Shown: positions 17,157 through 26,517, numbered from the stretch's first letter. The stretch is DNA of 34,823 nucleotides from CAYUAI01 sp964442745 (GCA_964442745.1 CAYUAI010000042.1:1-34823), one strand, 5' to 3'. The notes: a model not told the origin generated them from the sequence alone. A program made the numbers and translations.

Positions 17157-18755
17157 TTAACGCCGCTCATGATTAACGGCTGCCGCTGTTTTCATTCCTA
17201 GTCCTTGATTGTCATTGGCAAACTCAAAATAAAAAGTGGCACCTTGACCCACCTCAGAGCTTGCCCATATTTTTCCTGTATGGCGTTTAACAATACGGTC
17301 AACGGTGGCTAATCCAATTCCCATCCCTTCAAATTCACTCGGGTTATGCAATCGATGAAATGCAATAAATAGCTTATTTGAATACGCCATATCAAAGCCA
17401 ACACCGTTATCTTTGATATAAATAGATTGCGGTTTTTTATCAATTGATCCGATGCTAATTTTTGTCACTTTTTCTTTATTGCAATATTTCCACGCATTGC
17501 CTAGCAAATTTTCAAAGATAATACGTATTAATTTAGGGTCACCAAACAAATATAAATTGGATTCAATGCTCATCTCTAATTTACGCTCTTTATCTGTATT
17601 GGAAACAAATTCAATGATTTGTTCAACGATAGGGTTTACTTTAACCCATTCTAATTGCAGATCTTTCCGATTAATTCCGGACAACATTAATAGATCATCA
17701 ATTAATTGATCCATACGCTGGGCAGCAACATTTATACGATATAAATAATTTTTTCCAGTTTTATCGAGTTTATCTGGATAGTCTTCCACTAATGCAATAC
17801 AATAACCTTTGATATGCCTCAGTGGTGCCCTTAAATCATGAGAGACCGAATAGTTAAACGTTTCTAATTCGTGATTAATTTCCCTCAATTCCTGAGTACG
17901 AAGAACAACCATTTTTTCCAAATTTCGATTAATATTAATTAGCTCTTTATCACGTAATTCCAAAGTATGAATCATTTTGTTATAAGCATTAGATATCAAT
18001 GCAATTTCTGAAGGGCCATTGATATCAATAGCGGATTGCCAAACACCTTGCTTTGTGCTTTGCATAAGGTATGACAGTTTTTCTAATGGACGAAATACTT
18101 TACGAGTTAATAACAATAATAGACAAATAAAAACAGATGAAGCAAACAATGCAATAATTAAATTATTAAAAAAAATTCGGTGACGAATATCAATTAACGA
18201 TTTTTTTCCAAGACTCAAATGAACATAACCAAGCAACTCATTGTCTTGTTCTTCCAACAACATTGAATTAATTAAATTATGATTGTCATCTCCTTCAATC
18301 ACGTTATTTGTCTTAGGGGATGAAAAAACTTTGATACTATATAACCAGGCTTTGCTTGTTTCGATCACGTGCATATCATGTGAAAAATTATCTGGATATA
18401 ACAACTCACCTACCGGTGAGACCCCTTGTTGTATTATTTTATTACCATTATTATCCACTAACTCAATGTGTAATACTTGTGGCGTTTCTAAAATGGTATG
18501 AATTTTATCCTTGACAATTTCGCCATTATTATACAAGAAAGCAACAACACTATTCTCGGCCATCGACATACTCCATTGCATACCTTGTAAATATAAAAAA
18601 TCTTTTATTTGGGTCGTTGCGATAATTGATGTGACGATTGCAACAGTCAGCGATAATATGATTAAAATAATCGAAAATATAACGACCAGTTGCTTCCTTA
18701 AACTAAGGCGAACTAAAAAAAATTTAAACCGTGCCCAAAACAATTTCATTGTCAT
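17157..18755 (-). CDS. CHASE8-like membrane sensor histidine kinase
   Basis: This 532-residue kinase has a transmembrane helix (about 22-46), a short periplasmic region (about 60-185) with AENSVVAFLYNN and ETPQVLHIELVDNNG blocks resembling the CHASE8 sensor domain, a second helix (about 197-217), HAMP (about 218-270), a coiled coil, HisKA with His306 in SVSHDLRAPLRHIKGY, and an HATPase domain with NAWKYC, DNGVGFDM and GMGIGLATV motifs. The C-terminal kinase core resembles the phytochrome-type group. It has no receiver domain. The start overlaps the stop of the upstream binding-protein gene by 4 bp (ATGA), so the two are coupled. No response regulator lies beside it. Confidence 0.92.
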   Translation of the reverse strand: MTMKLFWARFKFFLVRLSLRKQLVVIFSIILIILSLTVAIVTSIIATTQIKDFLYLQGMQWSMSMAENSVVAFLYNNGEIVKDKIHTILETPQVLHIELVDNNGNKIIQQGVSPVGELLYPDNFSHDMHVIETSKAWLYSIKVFSSPKTNNVIEGDDNHNLINSMLLEEQDNELLGYVHLSLGKKSLIDIRHRIFFNNLIIALFASSVFICLLLLLTRKVFRPLEKLSYLMQSTKQGVWQSAIDINGPSEIALISNAYNKMIHTLELRDKELININRNLEKMVVLRTQELREINHELETFNYSVSHDLRAPLRHIKGYCIALVEDYPDKLDKTGKNYLYRINVAAQRMDQLIDDLLMLSGINRKDLQLEWVKVNPIVEQIIEFVSNTDKERKLEMSIESNLYLFGDPKLIRIIFENLLGNAWKYCNKEKVTKISIGSIDKKPQSIYIKDNGVGFDMAYSNKLFIAFHRLHNPSEFEGMGIGLATVDRIVKRHTGKIWASSEVGQGATFYFEFANDNQGLGMKTAAAVNHERR

Positions 18756-19717
18756 GGATATAATAAATTATAATTTAGTGAATTAATTTTAGATAACTTG
18801 ATACCCAGGTGGAGTGCCGTACGGCGATTGATCGCAATCTTTAGGAACTTGCTTGTTTCTGGCTTTGCTAAGCCATTTTTTTTAATACGTGATAACGTTA
18901 ATTCGATTAACTGGCTACCCATTGAAAAATAATCAGGATACATGGCAAATAGAACACCTTTTTTAACATCGACTGGATTATTACTAAAAATGATTAAATT
19001 ATTATTCCAGGAAAATTTTAAAAGGATGGGCAATATCACTTTGGTTGGAATGACCGGATCCAACGGTAACCAGACGGCATCTTCCTGCGGATTAATTTTT
19101 TGTAAGATATTGTCGAAGGCGGCAGTGACTTGGCGCGTATTATTCACAGATAATTTCATTAAATCTAACTGTAGCTCATCTGCTGCCTGCGTTGCTTGCT
19201 GCATTAACCAACCTGTATTGGTTTGACTATATACGACAAATATGCGTTTAACATTTTGTTTGAGCTCTTTAAGTTTATTAAACAGTTGCAGGGGATCGGC
19301 GGCTAAACTGACGGTTGCTTGGTTTGGCTGCGCGATAATGTGCGCTCCGGTAATGAGTGGTACACCAAAATTTAAATAGCGACTAAATTTACTAGCTTGC
19401 TTACCGAGTGCCACAATCGCATTGCAAGCATACTGATCAATCCATTTTTTAACATCCGATAGGCTGGTTTCTTCATTGATTTCCATACTATGAAGGCTGA
19501 TATCATGATGCTTTTTCATACCGTCAATGATACTCTTAAAAAGTTTATTAACCCGCTCAGACTTAGGGTAAATAACCGCGATATGTAATTCATTGGCCGC
19601 CATTCCAAAAGATGGAGTTAATAAATTAAATACCAATAATACTATTTTTAAAAGCAGTATTTTACGAATACAAAAAAATTCACCCAAAGTACATAAATCC
19701 TTAGAAATGGGAATCAC
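18752..19717 (-). CDS. ABC_sub_bind-type periplasmic binding protein
   Basis: This 321-residue protein probably starts at GTG 19717. Residues about 18-40 form a signal peptide ending near GMAA. The mature part begins ELHIAVIYPKSERVNKLF and continues with NAIVALGKQAS, VPLITGAHI, RIFVVYSQTNTG and AVWLPLDPVIPT, the pattern of the PF04392 binding proteins, whose fold is that of periplasmic binding proteins. There is no permease or ATPase beside it. It lies between a TonB-dependent receptor gene upstream and a sensor kinase gene that it overlaps by 4 bp, so it may pass on the presence of the receptor's cargo to the kinase. The ligand is unknown. Confidence 0.82.
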   Translation of the reverse strand: MIPISKDLCTLGEFFCIRKILLLKIVLLVFNLLTPSFGMAANELHIAVIYPKSERVNKLFKSIIDGMKKHHDISLHSMEINEETSLSDVKKWIDQYACNAIVALGKQASKFSRYLNFGVPLITGAHIIAQPNQATVSLAADPLQLFNKLKELKQNVKRIFVVYSQTNTGWLMQQATQAADELQLDLMKLSVNNTRQVTAAFDNILQKINPQEDAVWLPLDPVIPTKVILPILLKFSWNNNLIIFSNNPVDVKKGVLFAMYPDYFSMGSQLIELTLSRIKKNGLAKPETSKFLKIAINRRTALHLGIKLSKINSLNYNLLYP

Positions 19718-19828
19718 TGCCTATTAATATCAGCAAAAAAATCATCGCTAACGCGAATGTATCATTCCTTATCCAGGTTACTCTTTATTTTATTTGATAT
19801 ACAGCATAGCAATTCCTCTTTGCATTAG

Positions 19829-22024
19829 CTAATACTCAAGAGAAACACCAAGATATAGACTACGTGATGGTAAAGGGTAATCATTATATATGGACTGGGG
19901 TGCAGGCTCATACGCATCACTATCCATCATATTGCGAATTCCTAATGTTAGCGATCCATGCTCAAATATTTTCTCCCGGCGAATTGTTAAATTTATCAAG
20001 TTATAATCTTTGACTGCATTACGTGTATCATCGGGTAATCGCTTTCGGTCCATTATCCGAAAACCATCCAAACGCACAAACCACTTGTTAATAAATTGCC
20101 AATTAGCCGCAATATATAGTTGTTTATTCGGTGCATCTGGCACACTTTTTTTACTGTTGCCATCTTTGGAATTTTGCAGAGAAAAATTACCCATTACTCG
20201 AAACTGCCGAGTTAACTGCCAATCGGCTTCGAGCTCAAAACCAAACGCCTGCTGATTTTTATTATTTTTCGCTGTTGAACTACCTCCTGGCTCACCATCA
20301 TCGTCAACATATTCAATTAAATCTTTTATTTCATAACTAAAGAGGTTAAAAATAAACTTAAAATCGCTAATGGGCCGATAGTCAAATACTAACTCTAATG
20401 TTCGTGTCGTTTCTGGCTTAAGATCGGGATTACCTAGTAAAATTGGATTATTAATTGCCCTAAGTTCAGCAAATGTTGGTGCACGAAACCCATGACCATA
20501 AAGCAATTTGCTAGTTAAGTTATGCCGCGCTTCCCAAACCAGCGACAAGCGAGGGTTAATCGTGCTCCCAAAGTCAGAATAATGATCGTATCGAACACCG
20601 GCTGTCAACAACCAATCACGTGCCATATGCCACTCATCTTGGATTGATACAAATTGATTATGACGCTTGGTATTTTTAATATAAATAAAATCCGTGCCCG
20701 TCACATCGGTCAAAGCAGCGGTCACCACGGATTGATTGGGACTGATCACGCCTGGACCAAAATTTTTTGTTTCTTCGCTATCCAACGCCTGCCATTGGGT
20801 GCCTACACCAATACGCCAATGATGATTTTTCCAATGACTATAATGGGAAATCAACTCAAGTGAAGTCACTTTTTTTATGCTTCTGGGCTTGCCAGTAAAA
20901 CCATCTGGAAAATCGACGATTCGCTGTGACATAAAATCAATATTGCCATCATTACCGATGGGTAGTCGAGCACCCGGCGGAAAAGCATTGAGTTTTGCAC
21001 TGAAATCATTATAAAAAAAACTGAATCGTGTATTGAATTTCCAACCAACAGGTAATGACATACTTTGGTAATCTAATACCAGTAAATACTGTTCAATATT
21101 CCCCCTTCCTTGATGATCCAATGCTTGAGCGGCGCCCGCTCCTACGCCGGTATCCTGTTGATGCCAACTTTGAATATTAAATGCCCATCGATTATTGGCG
21201 ATATGTAAGCTATTGACGAGGCTTTGGTAACGCGTGTCCAAAGAACCCGGTGCTAAACTTGCTGTTGTACCGTATTTGGCATCCAGTATCGTTTGTAAAT
21301 CTCTATCAATCGTACGTCCCTGATCACCATCACTTTTCGAATATTCACTGCTTAACGATATATTCCAACGAGTGAACTGTTTGCCATACAATGCCCAAAT
21401 ATTTTTGGTATTAAAAGAACCCACCCGCGCCCCCACTTTAATACCATTGATATCGCGACTAGTTTTAGTAATGATATTAATAACACCCGCTAATGCATCC
21501 GCCCCATAAATCGCTGATCCCGGACCACGAATCACTTCAATGCGAGCAATATTTTCAACAGGCAAGTGTATATTAGGCGAGATATTGCCATTGAAAAGAT
21601 CAAGTATTGCTATCCCATTCATCAGAATAAGTACTTGCGGGCTATTCGATGTATGATTGCCTCGCAACGAAAAAACCGGTCGCATGCGATTGATTGGTGA
21701 TACACCGATATGCAGACCAGGAATAAGTTCTAGCGCTTCGTTGACCGTTGTTGCACCGCTGGCTTTGATTTCTTTTGCGCTAATTACCGAAGCAACAGCC
21801 GGTGCTTTAGAAATCGGCTGCAAACTACCTGTCGCAATACTGATCAAATCAGCGTCACCAGAAAGCTCCATTAACAAAAAATCTTCATTTTCGTGTGCAT
21901 CGCTACAATCTGGAAACACGAGCTGAGTAAAAAACACGCAATAAAAAATAATATATAACTTATTCCTTAGATCATATTTCCACGGCTGTAATCTAACTTC
22001 ATTTTTTATATCAATCTGATACAT
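19829..22024 (-). CDS. TonB-dependent outer-membrane receptor
   Basis: This 731-residue receptor has a hydrophobic export signal (about residues 22-40), then a plug domain: APAVASVISAKEIKASGATTVNEALELIPG, LRGNHTSNSPQVLILMNG and IEVIRGPGSAIYGADALAGVINIITK, all standard. The rest is a beta-barrel with alternating aromatic strands, LLYGHGFRAPTFAEL and NPDLKPETTRTLELVF motifs, and a terminal Tyr as expected for a barrel inserted by Bam. The cargo cannot be read from sequence; related proteins take up siderophores, cobalamin or oligosaccharides. The binding protein gene follows after about 110 bp on the same strand, then the kinase, suggesting one operon for uptake and sensing. Confidence 0.93.
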   Translation of the reverse strand: MYQIDIKNEVRLQPWKYDLRNKLYIIFYCVFFTQLVFPDCSDAHENEDFLLMELSGDADLISIATGSLQPISKAPAVASVISAKEIKASGATTVNEALELIPGLHIGVSPINRMRPVFSLRGNHTSNSPQVLILMNGIAILDLFNGNISPNIHLPVENIARIEVIRGPGSAIYGADALAGVINIITKTSRDINGIKVGARVGSFNTKNIWALYGKQFTRWNISLSSEYSKSDGDQGRTIDRDLQTILDAKYGTTASLAPGSLDTRYQSLVNSLHIANNRWAFNIQSWHQQDTGVGAGAAQALDHQGRGNIEQYLLVLDYQSMSLPVGWKFNTRFSFFYNDFSAKLNAFPPGARLPIGNDGNIDFMSQRIVDFPDGFTGKPRSIKKVTSLELISHYSHWKNHHWRIGVGTQWQALDSEETKNFGPGVISPNQSVVTAALTDVTGTDFIYIKNTKRHNQFVSIQDEWHMARDWLLTAGVRYDHYSDFGSTINPRLSLVWEARHNLTSKLLYGHGFRAPTFAELRAINNPILLGNPDLKPETTRTLELVFDYRPISDFKFIFNLFSYEIKDLIEYVDDDGEPGGSSTAKNNKNQQAFGFELEADWQLTRQFRVMGNFSLQNSKDGNSKKSVPDAPNKQLYIAANWQFINKWFVRLDGFRIMDRKRLPDDTRNAVKDYNLINLTIRREKIFEHGSLTLGIRNMMDSDAYEPAPQSIYNDYPLPSRSLYLGVSLEY

Positions 22025-22327
22025 CTTTTAGCTCTCTGCCCATCGCTCCCACAACACAAAAATACATCACGTCTTACAAAAAATCGGCGGAGCTTGATCT
22101 AATGAAAATCAGATGATAACTTATTATTCCAGTGAAACAGGATTTTTCTTTTTTAAATACTAGGGGACGTCCTCAATGAGCAAGTAGCAGGACAGGGGAG
22201 GGAGATGGTAGGGAAAGGTAGGGTTAAACACGGTTAACGGATAGAGCACCCCCATTGCGATTGTTTTTGCAAAGCAAAGATAAATCCCTTTGGGATTTAG
22301 AGAGGTCAAGTGACGGGCAGCTCAGTC
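22025..22327. other. Intergenic region with weak hairpins
   Basis: It holds no gene. A near-palindrome around GGACGTCC (about 22164-22176) and a purine-rich stretch (about 22188-22225) resemble scars of IS200/RAYT-type elements. AAATCCC-TTT-GGGATTT (22282-22298) lies 30 bp past the stop of the TPP enzyme gene; only a weak T-rich tail follows on that strand, so terminator function is uncertain. Confidence 0.35.
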
Positions 22328-24223
22328 TTACTCAACAAAAGCATTATCCTTAAACTCTTTATTTCTATTTAAGGTTTTCATTCTAAGTCCCATGGGAGGA
22401 ACTTCATTCACATCAATATGTATGTCAAGTAAAGTCGGTCCAGCGGCGTGACATATGGCAGAAAAATCAAGCTTTCTTAAATCTTCTGGACTATAAATAG
22501 AATATGCATTTGCCCCCATCGTGCGTGCTATTTCAGCATAATTAATGACCGGCAATTGATAGCCAATAAGCTCTCCTCCGCCTAATTTTTGACCATACTT
22601 GACCATGCCAAGCGCGTGATCATTCAACAGTAAAAAAACAACAGATAATTTATACTGTATTGCGACGGTAATTTCTTGGCCACTCATGAGATAACTACCA
22701 TCGCCAGTGATGCAAACGGTGGGGTGATGAGGATTAGCAAAAGCACTACCAATCGAAGCCCCGATAGCCCACCCCATCGCGCCAAAACCAAATCCATAAT
22801 TGAGTCGCTGGGTGGTTTTCAGATTTAAATAATGGATTGTCCATGCCCATGCATTTCCCGCATCGATAAAAAACCGAGTTGACTCAGGAAAACATTTGGC
22901 TATCTCAACCATCAACCGTTGAGGTTTTATCGGAGATTCCTCCGACAGGCATTTCTGAAAATCATTTAATACAAGAGGCGGCCATAATGCAGTTGTTAAC
23001 ATTGAATGCTGAGCCATGGTTTCATCGTTCTGTATTGCGGAGGCTAGTACCCCATCATTGATTCGATTATCGCGATTATATTGTTGTTGAATATTCGGTT
23101 CCATGGGAAATAATTGTTGAAAAATGAATTCAAAAATTGACTTTATTTTTCCATATACATGCAAGCATGCCATCGGCGACCTTGAAAAATTTTCGAGGGT
23201 GGCATCAATATGGACAAGTTTGTCATTAAGTAATGCCGCCTTATCCCAACTGCCTGTTGATATTTCATCCAGAGGGGTACCAATCGCTAATACTAACTCA
23301 ACATGATCATTAAGCAGCGCCTTTCTCGCACTGCAATGACCTGCAAAACCAAAAACACCGCGAAAAAGTGGATGATAACTACTGACCCATCGTTTTCCTG
23401 CTGGCGTTGCTACTATCGGGACGTGCATTCGTTCGGCAAACTGTAAAATATTATCAATTCCCCCGTGGCAATCATTGCCAAGGAATAACACGATATTTCT
23501 CTTTTCTTTCAAAATACGACATAAAATCAATAAATTTTCTTTATCCACAACATCATTCTCATGCAATAGCGATTCGATAACAAATGATGTGTAGCTTGAG
23601 GGAGGGGATGCCGCAAGAATATCCATTGGGATACTCAAATGTGCAGGTCCGCTTGGTCTTTGAAATGCACTTAGTAACGCTTTAACAAGCTTCTGCTCTA
23701 ATTGATCCCCATGTGAAACCAATGAATTATAACGGGTGCAATATGCAAACATACCAACCACATCCGTGGTATCGGAAGAAGATTCTTGTAACGCTAATTT
23801 CCCAAAATTAGCTAAGGCTGTCTGCGGTGTAATAACCAGCATAGGAATACGATCACAAAATGCAGAAGCAACCCCGGTGATTAAATTCGTCGCCCCCGGC
23901 CCTGTTGTCGCACAGCAAACACCGAGCCGCCCAGTCTCCCGAGCATAACCATCCGCCATAAATGCCGCCCCGCACTCATGTCGGGCAATAACTGCACGCG
24001 GACTAGAGATAATACGTTCATTCATTCGCTTGTCGAGTTTATACGCTGGATACACGTGCGGTGAAGAGCGTCTCGCCTCACGAGCTAGCGCATTATAAAA
24101 TGCTTCAATCGCGCCCCCAGGAACACCGAATACATATTCAACACCGATTTGAGCAAGATAATCCACAATCAAATCAGCGTAGGTATAGACATGACAAGTC
24201 GACCTTGGTAAGGAATGTTTCAT
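22328..24223 (-). CDS. Acetolactate synthase-like thiamine diphosphate enzyme
   Basis: The second of two adjacent ATG codons (24223) lies 5 nt from GGAG and is the likelier start. The 631-residue protein has the three-domain ThDP fold: an N-terminal pyrimidine-binding domain with VFGVPGGAIE and the activating Glu in RHECGAAFMADGYAR (Glu83), a central domain, and a C-terminal diphosphate-binding domain with TGDGSYLMSGQE and LNDHALGMVKYGQ. Acetolactate synthases usually have NN where this has ND. There is an insertion of about 25 residues between the first helix and the catalytic Glu. No regulatory small subunit gene is nearby, so it is probably not the branched-chain amino acid enzyme. The two citrate-synthase-like genes just upstream suggest a joint pathway in which it makes or cleaves a 2-oxo acid or acyloin. 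Confidence 0.85.
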   Translation of the reverse strand: MKHSLPRSTCHVYTYADLIVDYLAQIGVEYVFGVPGGAIEAFYNALAREARRSSPHVYPAYKLDKRMNERIISSPRAVIARHECGAAFMADGYARETGRLGVCCATTGPGATNLITGVASAFCDRIPMLVITPQTALANFGKLALQESSSDTTDVVGMFAYCTRYNSLVSHGDQLEQKLVKALLSAFQRPSGPAHLSIPMDILAASPPSSYTSFVIESLLHENDVVDKENLLILCRILKEKRNIVLFLGNDCHGGIDNILQFAERMHVPIVATPAGKRWVSSYHPLFRGVFGFAGHCSARKALLNDHVELVLAIGTPLDEISTGSWDKAALLNDKLVHIDATLENFSRSPMACLHVYGKIKSIFEFIFQQLFPMEPNIQQQYNRDNRINDGVLASAIQNDETMAQHSMLTTALWPPLVLNDFQKCLSEESPIKPQRLMVEIAKCFPESTRFFIDAGNAWAWTIHYLNLKTTQRLNYGFGFGAMGWAIGASIGSAFANPHHPTVCITGDGSYLMSGQEITVAIQYKLSVVFLLLNDHALGMVKYGQKLGGGELIGYQLPVINYAEIARTMGANAYSIYSPEDLRKLDFSAICHAAGPTLLDIHIDVNEVPPMGLRMKTLNRNKEFKDNAFVE

Positions 24224-24369
24224 CATTACTCCAGCTAAGCTAAGGGTTGATTGGCTAGGTTGACATCCCCATAGACTCAGCCTAAAGAGATAGAAGTGAA
24301 AACTGATCGTTTATGGTCGTGCTGAGTATCAACGGCGTTTTCAGAGAAAATTTCAATAGCATATCATAC

Positions 24370-24398
24370 AAATATCCTGTCATTTTGGACAGATATTT
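24370..24398 (-). promoter_or_regulatory. Intercistronic hairpin before the TPP enzyme gene
   Basis: AAATAT plus CTGTC pairs with GACAG plus ATATTT around a 6-nt loop, with one bulged C. It lies between the second citrate-synthase-like gene and the TPP enzyme gene. No T-run follows on the minus strand, so it may be an attenuator or RNA-processing site rather than a full terminator. Confidence 0.4.
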
Positions 24399-24415
24399 AT
24401 TGAAATGGTGAGTCA

Positions 24416-25231
24416 TCAAGCTTGAATCGACCGATCAGGTTTTCCTGTATATTCAATGTCTTCACACCTTAAAGGTAAAAAAGTATTTGCTGGTTTATCT
24501 CTTGTATCAATATAACAAGCCGTAATACCACTGGCGGTAATCATCGTGCTTATCCGATAAACCTCTTCTCCGGTAAAATCCTGATCACACATAAATGCTG
24601 AAGCATAACCATTAATATTCATACCCTCTTGAAATCGGTCAATTAATATTTTTTCAATCTCATAGGCTAGCGATAAATGATCCCCGATTAAAAAACCAAG
24701 TTTACTTGTGACTCTTTCCATGGCTTCAATACGCTCATCACCCTTGGCCAGAGGGCGCACATATCCCATAATTGATGGTTTTCCTTGATGTTTTTTACAT
24801 TCACTCTCAATGATGTTTTCAATACTTTTCCCATCGTGAAAATCAGTTAACGCTTGTTTGATAAATCTCATGCCTTCGACGGCTGTTTTACTGCCGCCAT
24901 AAGTACGTGAATCCGCCGCGAGTACACCGGCGGCTGTTGCTGCAACAACAGATGTCCGAACAGTGCCGCCTAATGCCGCAACATGATTACACCATATTCT
25001 TGGGTCGGGCCAGCTTAAACAAATGTGGCGTGCTTCAAACCAATCCGCCACCCGTTTCTCTGGTAATCGCCCCGTTGCATTCAATATGACAACTTGCATA
25101 TAGGAGACTTGACCAACGAGATCTTTCATCATATCAAAATCGTGACAAAATACGCCCTTACCGATAATCCAGCCGCCTTTTTTACTCGCAATATGATGAC
25201 GAAAATGATCCCAATATGAAAAATCTGTCAT
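24416..25231 (-). CDS. Citrate synthase-like protein (citryl-CoA lyase family), second copy
   Basis: I chose the ATG at 25231, 7 bp after the stop of the preceding gene; a longer frame from 25264 would overlap it by 26 bp without a ribosome binding site. The resulting 271 residues equal the length of the neighbour. Motifs such as WPDPRIWCNHVAALGG, TVRTSVVAATAAGVLAAD and NINGYASAFMCDQDF fit the short bacterial proteins usually named citryl-CoA lyase, which correspond to the core of citrate synthase. By eye, the HGGA motif that carries a catalytic His is TYGGS here, and the later GHR motif reads MGYVRP. If that alignment is right the canonical histidines are gone. It probably works with its neighbour as a heteromer. 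Confidence 0.75.
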   Translation of the reverse strand: MTDFSYWDHFRHHIASKKGGWIIGKGVFCHDFDMMKDLVGQVSYMQVVILNATGRLPEKRVADWFEARHICLSWPDPRIWCNHVAALGGTVRTSVVAATAAGVLAADSRTYGGSKTAVEGMRFIKQALTDFHDGKSIENIIESECKKHQGKPSIMGYVRPLAKGDERIEAMERVTSKLGFLIGDHLSLAYEIEKILIDRFQEGMNINGYASAFMCDQDFTGEEVYRISTMITASGITACYIDTRDKPANTFLPLRCEDIEYTGKPDRSIQA

Positions 25232-25238
25232 GTTATTG

Positions 25239-26054
25239 TTACTCAATGGTATAGTTTTCATCATTAGGAAAAGGCATTGAAGTCAGTGGCTTGTTTGCCA
25301 TTTCCAAACCGTGAGCTAATATACCTGGGGCACTTATTAACTGAAATAATCCAATACCGGCCCTTGGCTGAAAACCTAAATCAGTAAAAACTGCCGCCGC
25401 AATTCCTGTTTTTAACCAACCTGCATTATTCGTTATTAATTGTTTAGAAAACGCTTGTCCCCAATGCAAAGCTTCACCGGCAGCCTCCGTCGCTAAAAGC
25501 TGATTAGCAATTTTCATCGTAAACTTATCAATTCCCCCAAATTCGCTGCCAAATCCAGGGGCAACATGTCCAAGTTCTGTTTCATCTTGGCGGATTTCAA
25601 GTAAAAATTTTTCAGCAATCATTTGAGGATCTAATTTTATATGTTTCCTAAAGAACCGCATGCAATGATCAATATTGCCTGCCCCTAAATATAATCCTGA
25701 TAATATATTGAGTCCGATGGGTAAAATATGCGAAACCTGTGTTTTACTCACGGCTGAATACATTGCGGCCCGAACGGCAGGATGGCGAGGACCCGGATTA
25801 ATCAGTGCAATCATCAACTTTTCCAACAATTCAGCTTCATTTTTATTAGGTAAATCCCCTTTAAACATTAGATACAATATATCAATAAAACTACGTGCTC
25901 CCATCATTTCAAGGACATCATATCCGTGGCACTTAACGGCTGCTGCAATATATGGATTGCTGTCGTCGGGGATTTCTTTCCATATCCGGGTTGAAATTTT
26001 TGATGCAAAATTGTCGTCGCGTCGTTGCACTTTAACATGTTCCATTAGCGTCAT
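25239..26054 (-). CDS. Citrate synthase-like protein (citryl-CoA lyase family), first copy
   Basis: First gene of the three-gene cluster, 271 residues. RIWKEIPDDSNPYIAAAVKCHGYDV near the start, then PGPRHPAVRAAMYSAVSKT and LPIGLNILSG are typical of the short citrate-synthase-like family. The later glycine-rich motif reads APGFGSEFGG, with Ser where citrate synthases have the catalytic His of GFGHR or GFGHP, and the region of the first His reads GNIDHCM. The pair is diverged from each other, so this is not a recent duplication. Family reactions condense or cleave an acyl-CoA with a 2-oxo acid; the substrate here is unknown. Confidence 0.75.
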   Translation of the reverse strand: MTLMEHVKVQRRDDNFASKISTRIWKEIPDDSNPYIAAAVKCHGYDVLEMMGARSFIDILYLMFKGDLPNKNEAELLEKLMIALINPGPRHPAVRAAMYSAVSKTQVSHILPIGLNILSGLYLGAGNIDHCMRFFRKHIKLDPQMIAEKFLLEIRQDETELGHVAPGFGSEFGGIDKFTMKIANQLLATEAAGEALHWGQAFSKQLITNNAGWLKTGIAAAVFTDLGFQPRAGIGLFQLISAPGILAHGLEMANKPLTSMPFPNDENYTIE

Positions 26055-26239
26055 ATTTCCGTCACTTTATTTTGGCAACCAGTGCTAATATGTCTAGCAG
26101 ACCAAAAGGCTAATTTCAAATATGCATAATTGGACTAACAATTCCTTTCACGTAGATAGATCAAATCTAAGGCGCGGCTTTATCATGGCGCTAAGAAATG
26201 AGAATTAGATATATCGAGAGAAAATAGACAAGGCGAGAT

Positions 26240-26387
26240 ATACCCATCGCGTGATGGATTTAGGCTTTTTCTCGTCCTCCGCTTTGTAGCGAAGCCTGAT
26301 ATCGGATGTCTGTGGTGTGTTGTCGCGCCTCGCTGAGAATAAAGATTGACGCACGATCAACACCTAAATCCATCACGCGATGGGTAT
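26240..26387. repeat. 148-bp palindromic element (REP doublet or MITE-like)
   Basis: Perfect 25-bp inverted repeats bound the element (26240-26264 and 26363-26387). Each arm contains its own small palindrome, CCATC-GCGT-GATGG. The interior is noncoding. Its size and plan match the element at 1566-1714 although the sequences differ. Confidence 0.65.
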
Positions 26388-26517
26388 CGACTAAAAAGAG
26401 TTCAATTCAGTAATCAATGAAGAAATTCATTGTCTGCTTATATTGGCTGTAAATTAGCCACATGTTGAGTGATTTATTATCATCAAAACGGAGAGAAAAA
26501 TCTTTGAAAATTCGTCG

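Noticed and set aside
22025..22327. Riboswitch upstream of the TonB receptor
   Set aside because: I found no conserved cobalamin, TPP or other riboswitch core; only short hairpins are visible.
22328..24223. Assignment as ilvB/ilvI (branched-chain amino acid synthesis)
   Set aside because: There is no small subunit gene or ilv neighbour, and the insertion and neighbouring citrate-synthase-like genes point to another role.
25232..25264. Longer start for the second citrate-synthase-like protein
   Set aside because: It would overlap the preceding gene by 26 bp without a ribosome binding site; the ATG at 25231 gives the same length as its paralogue.
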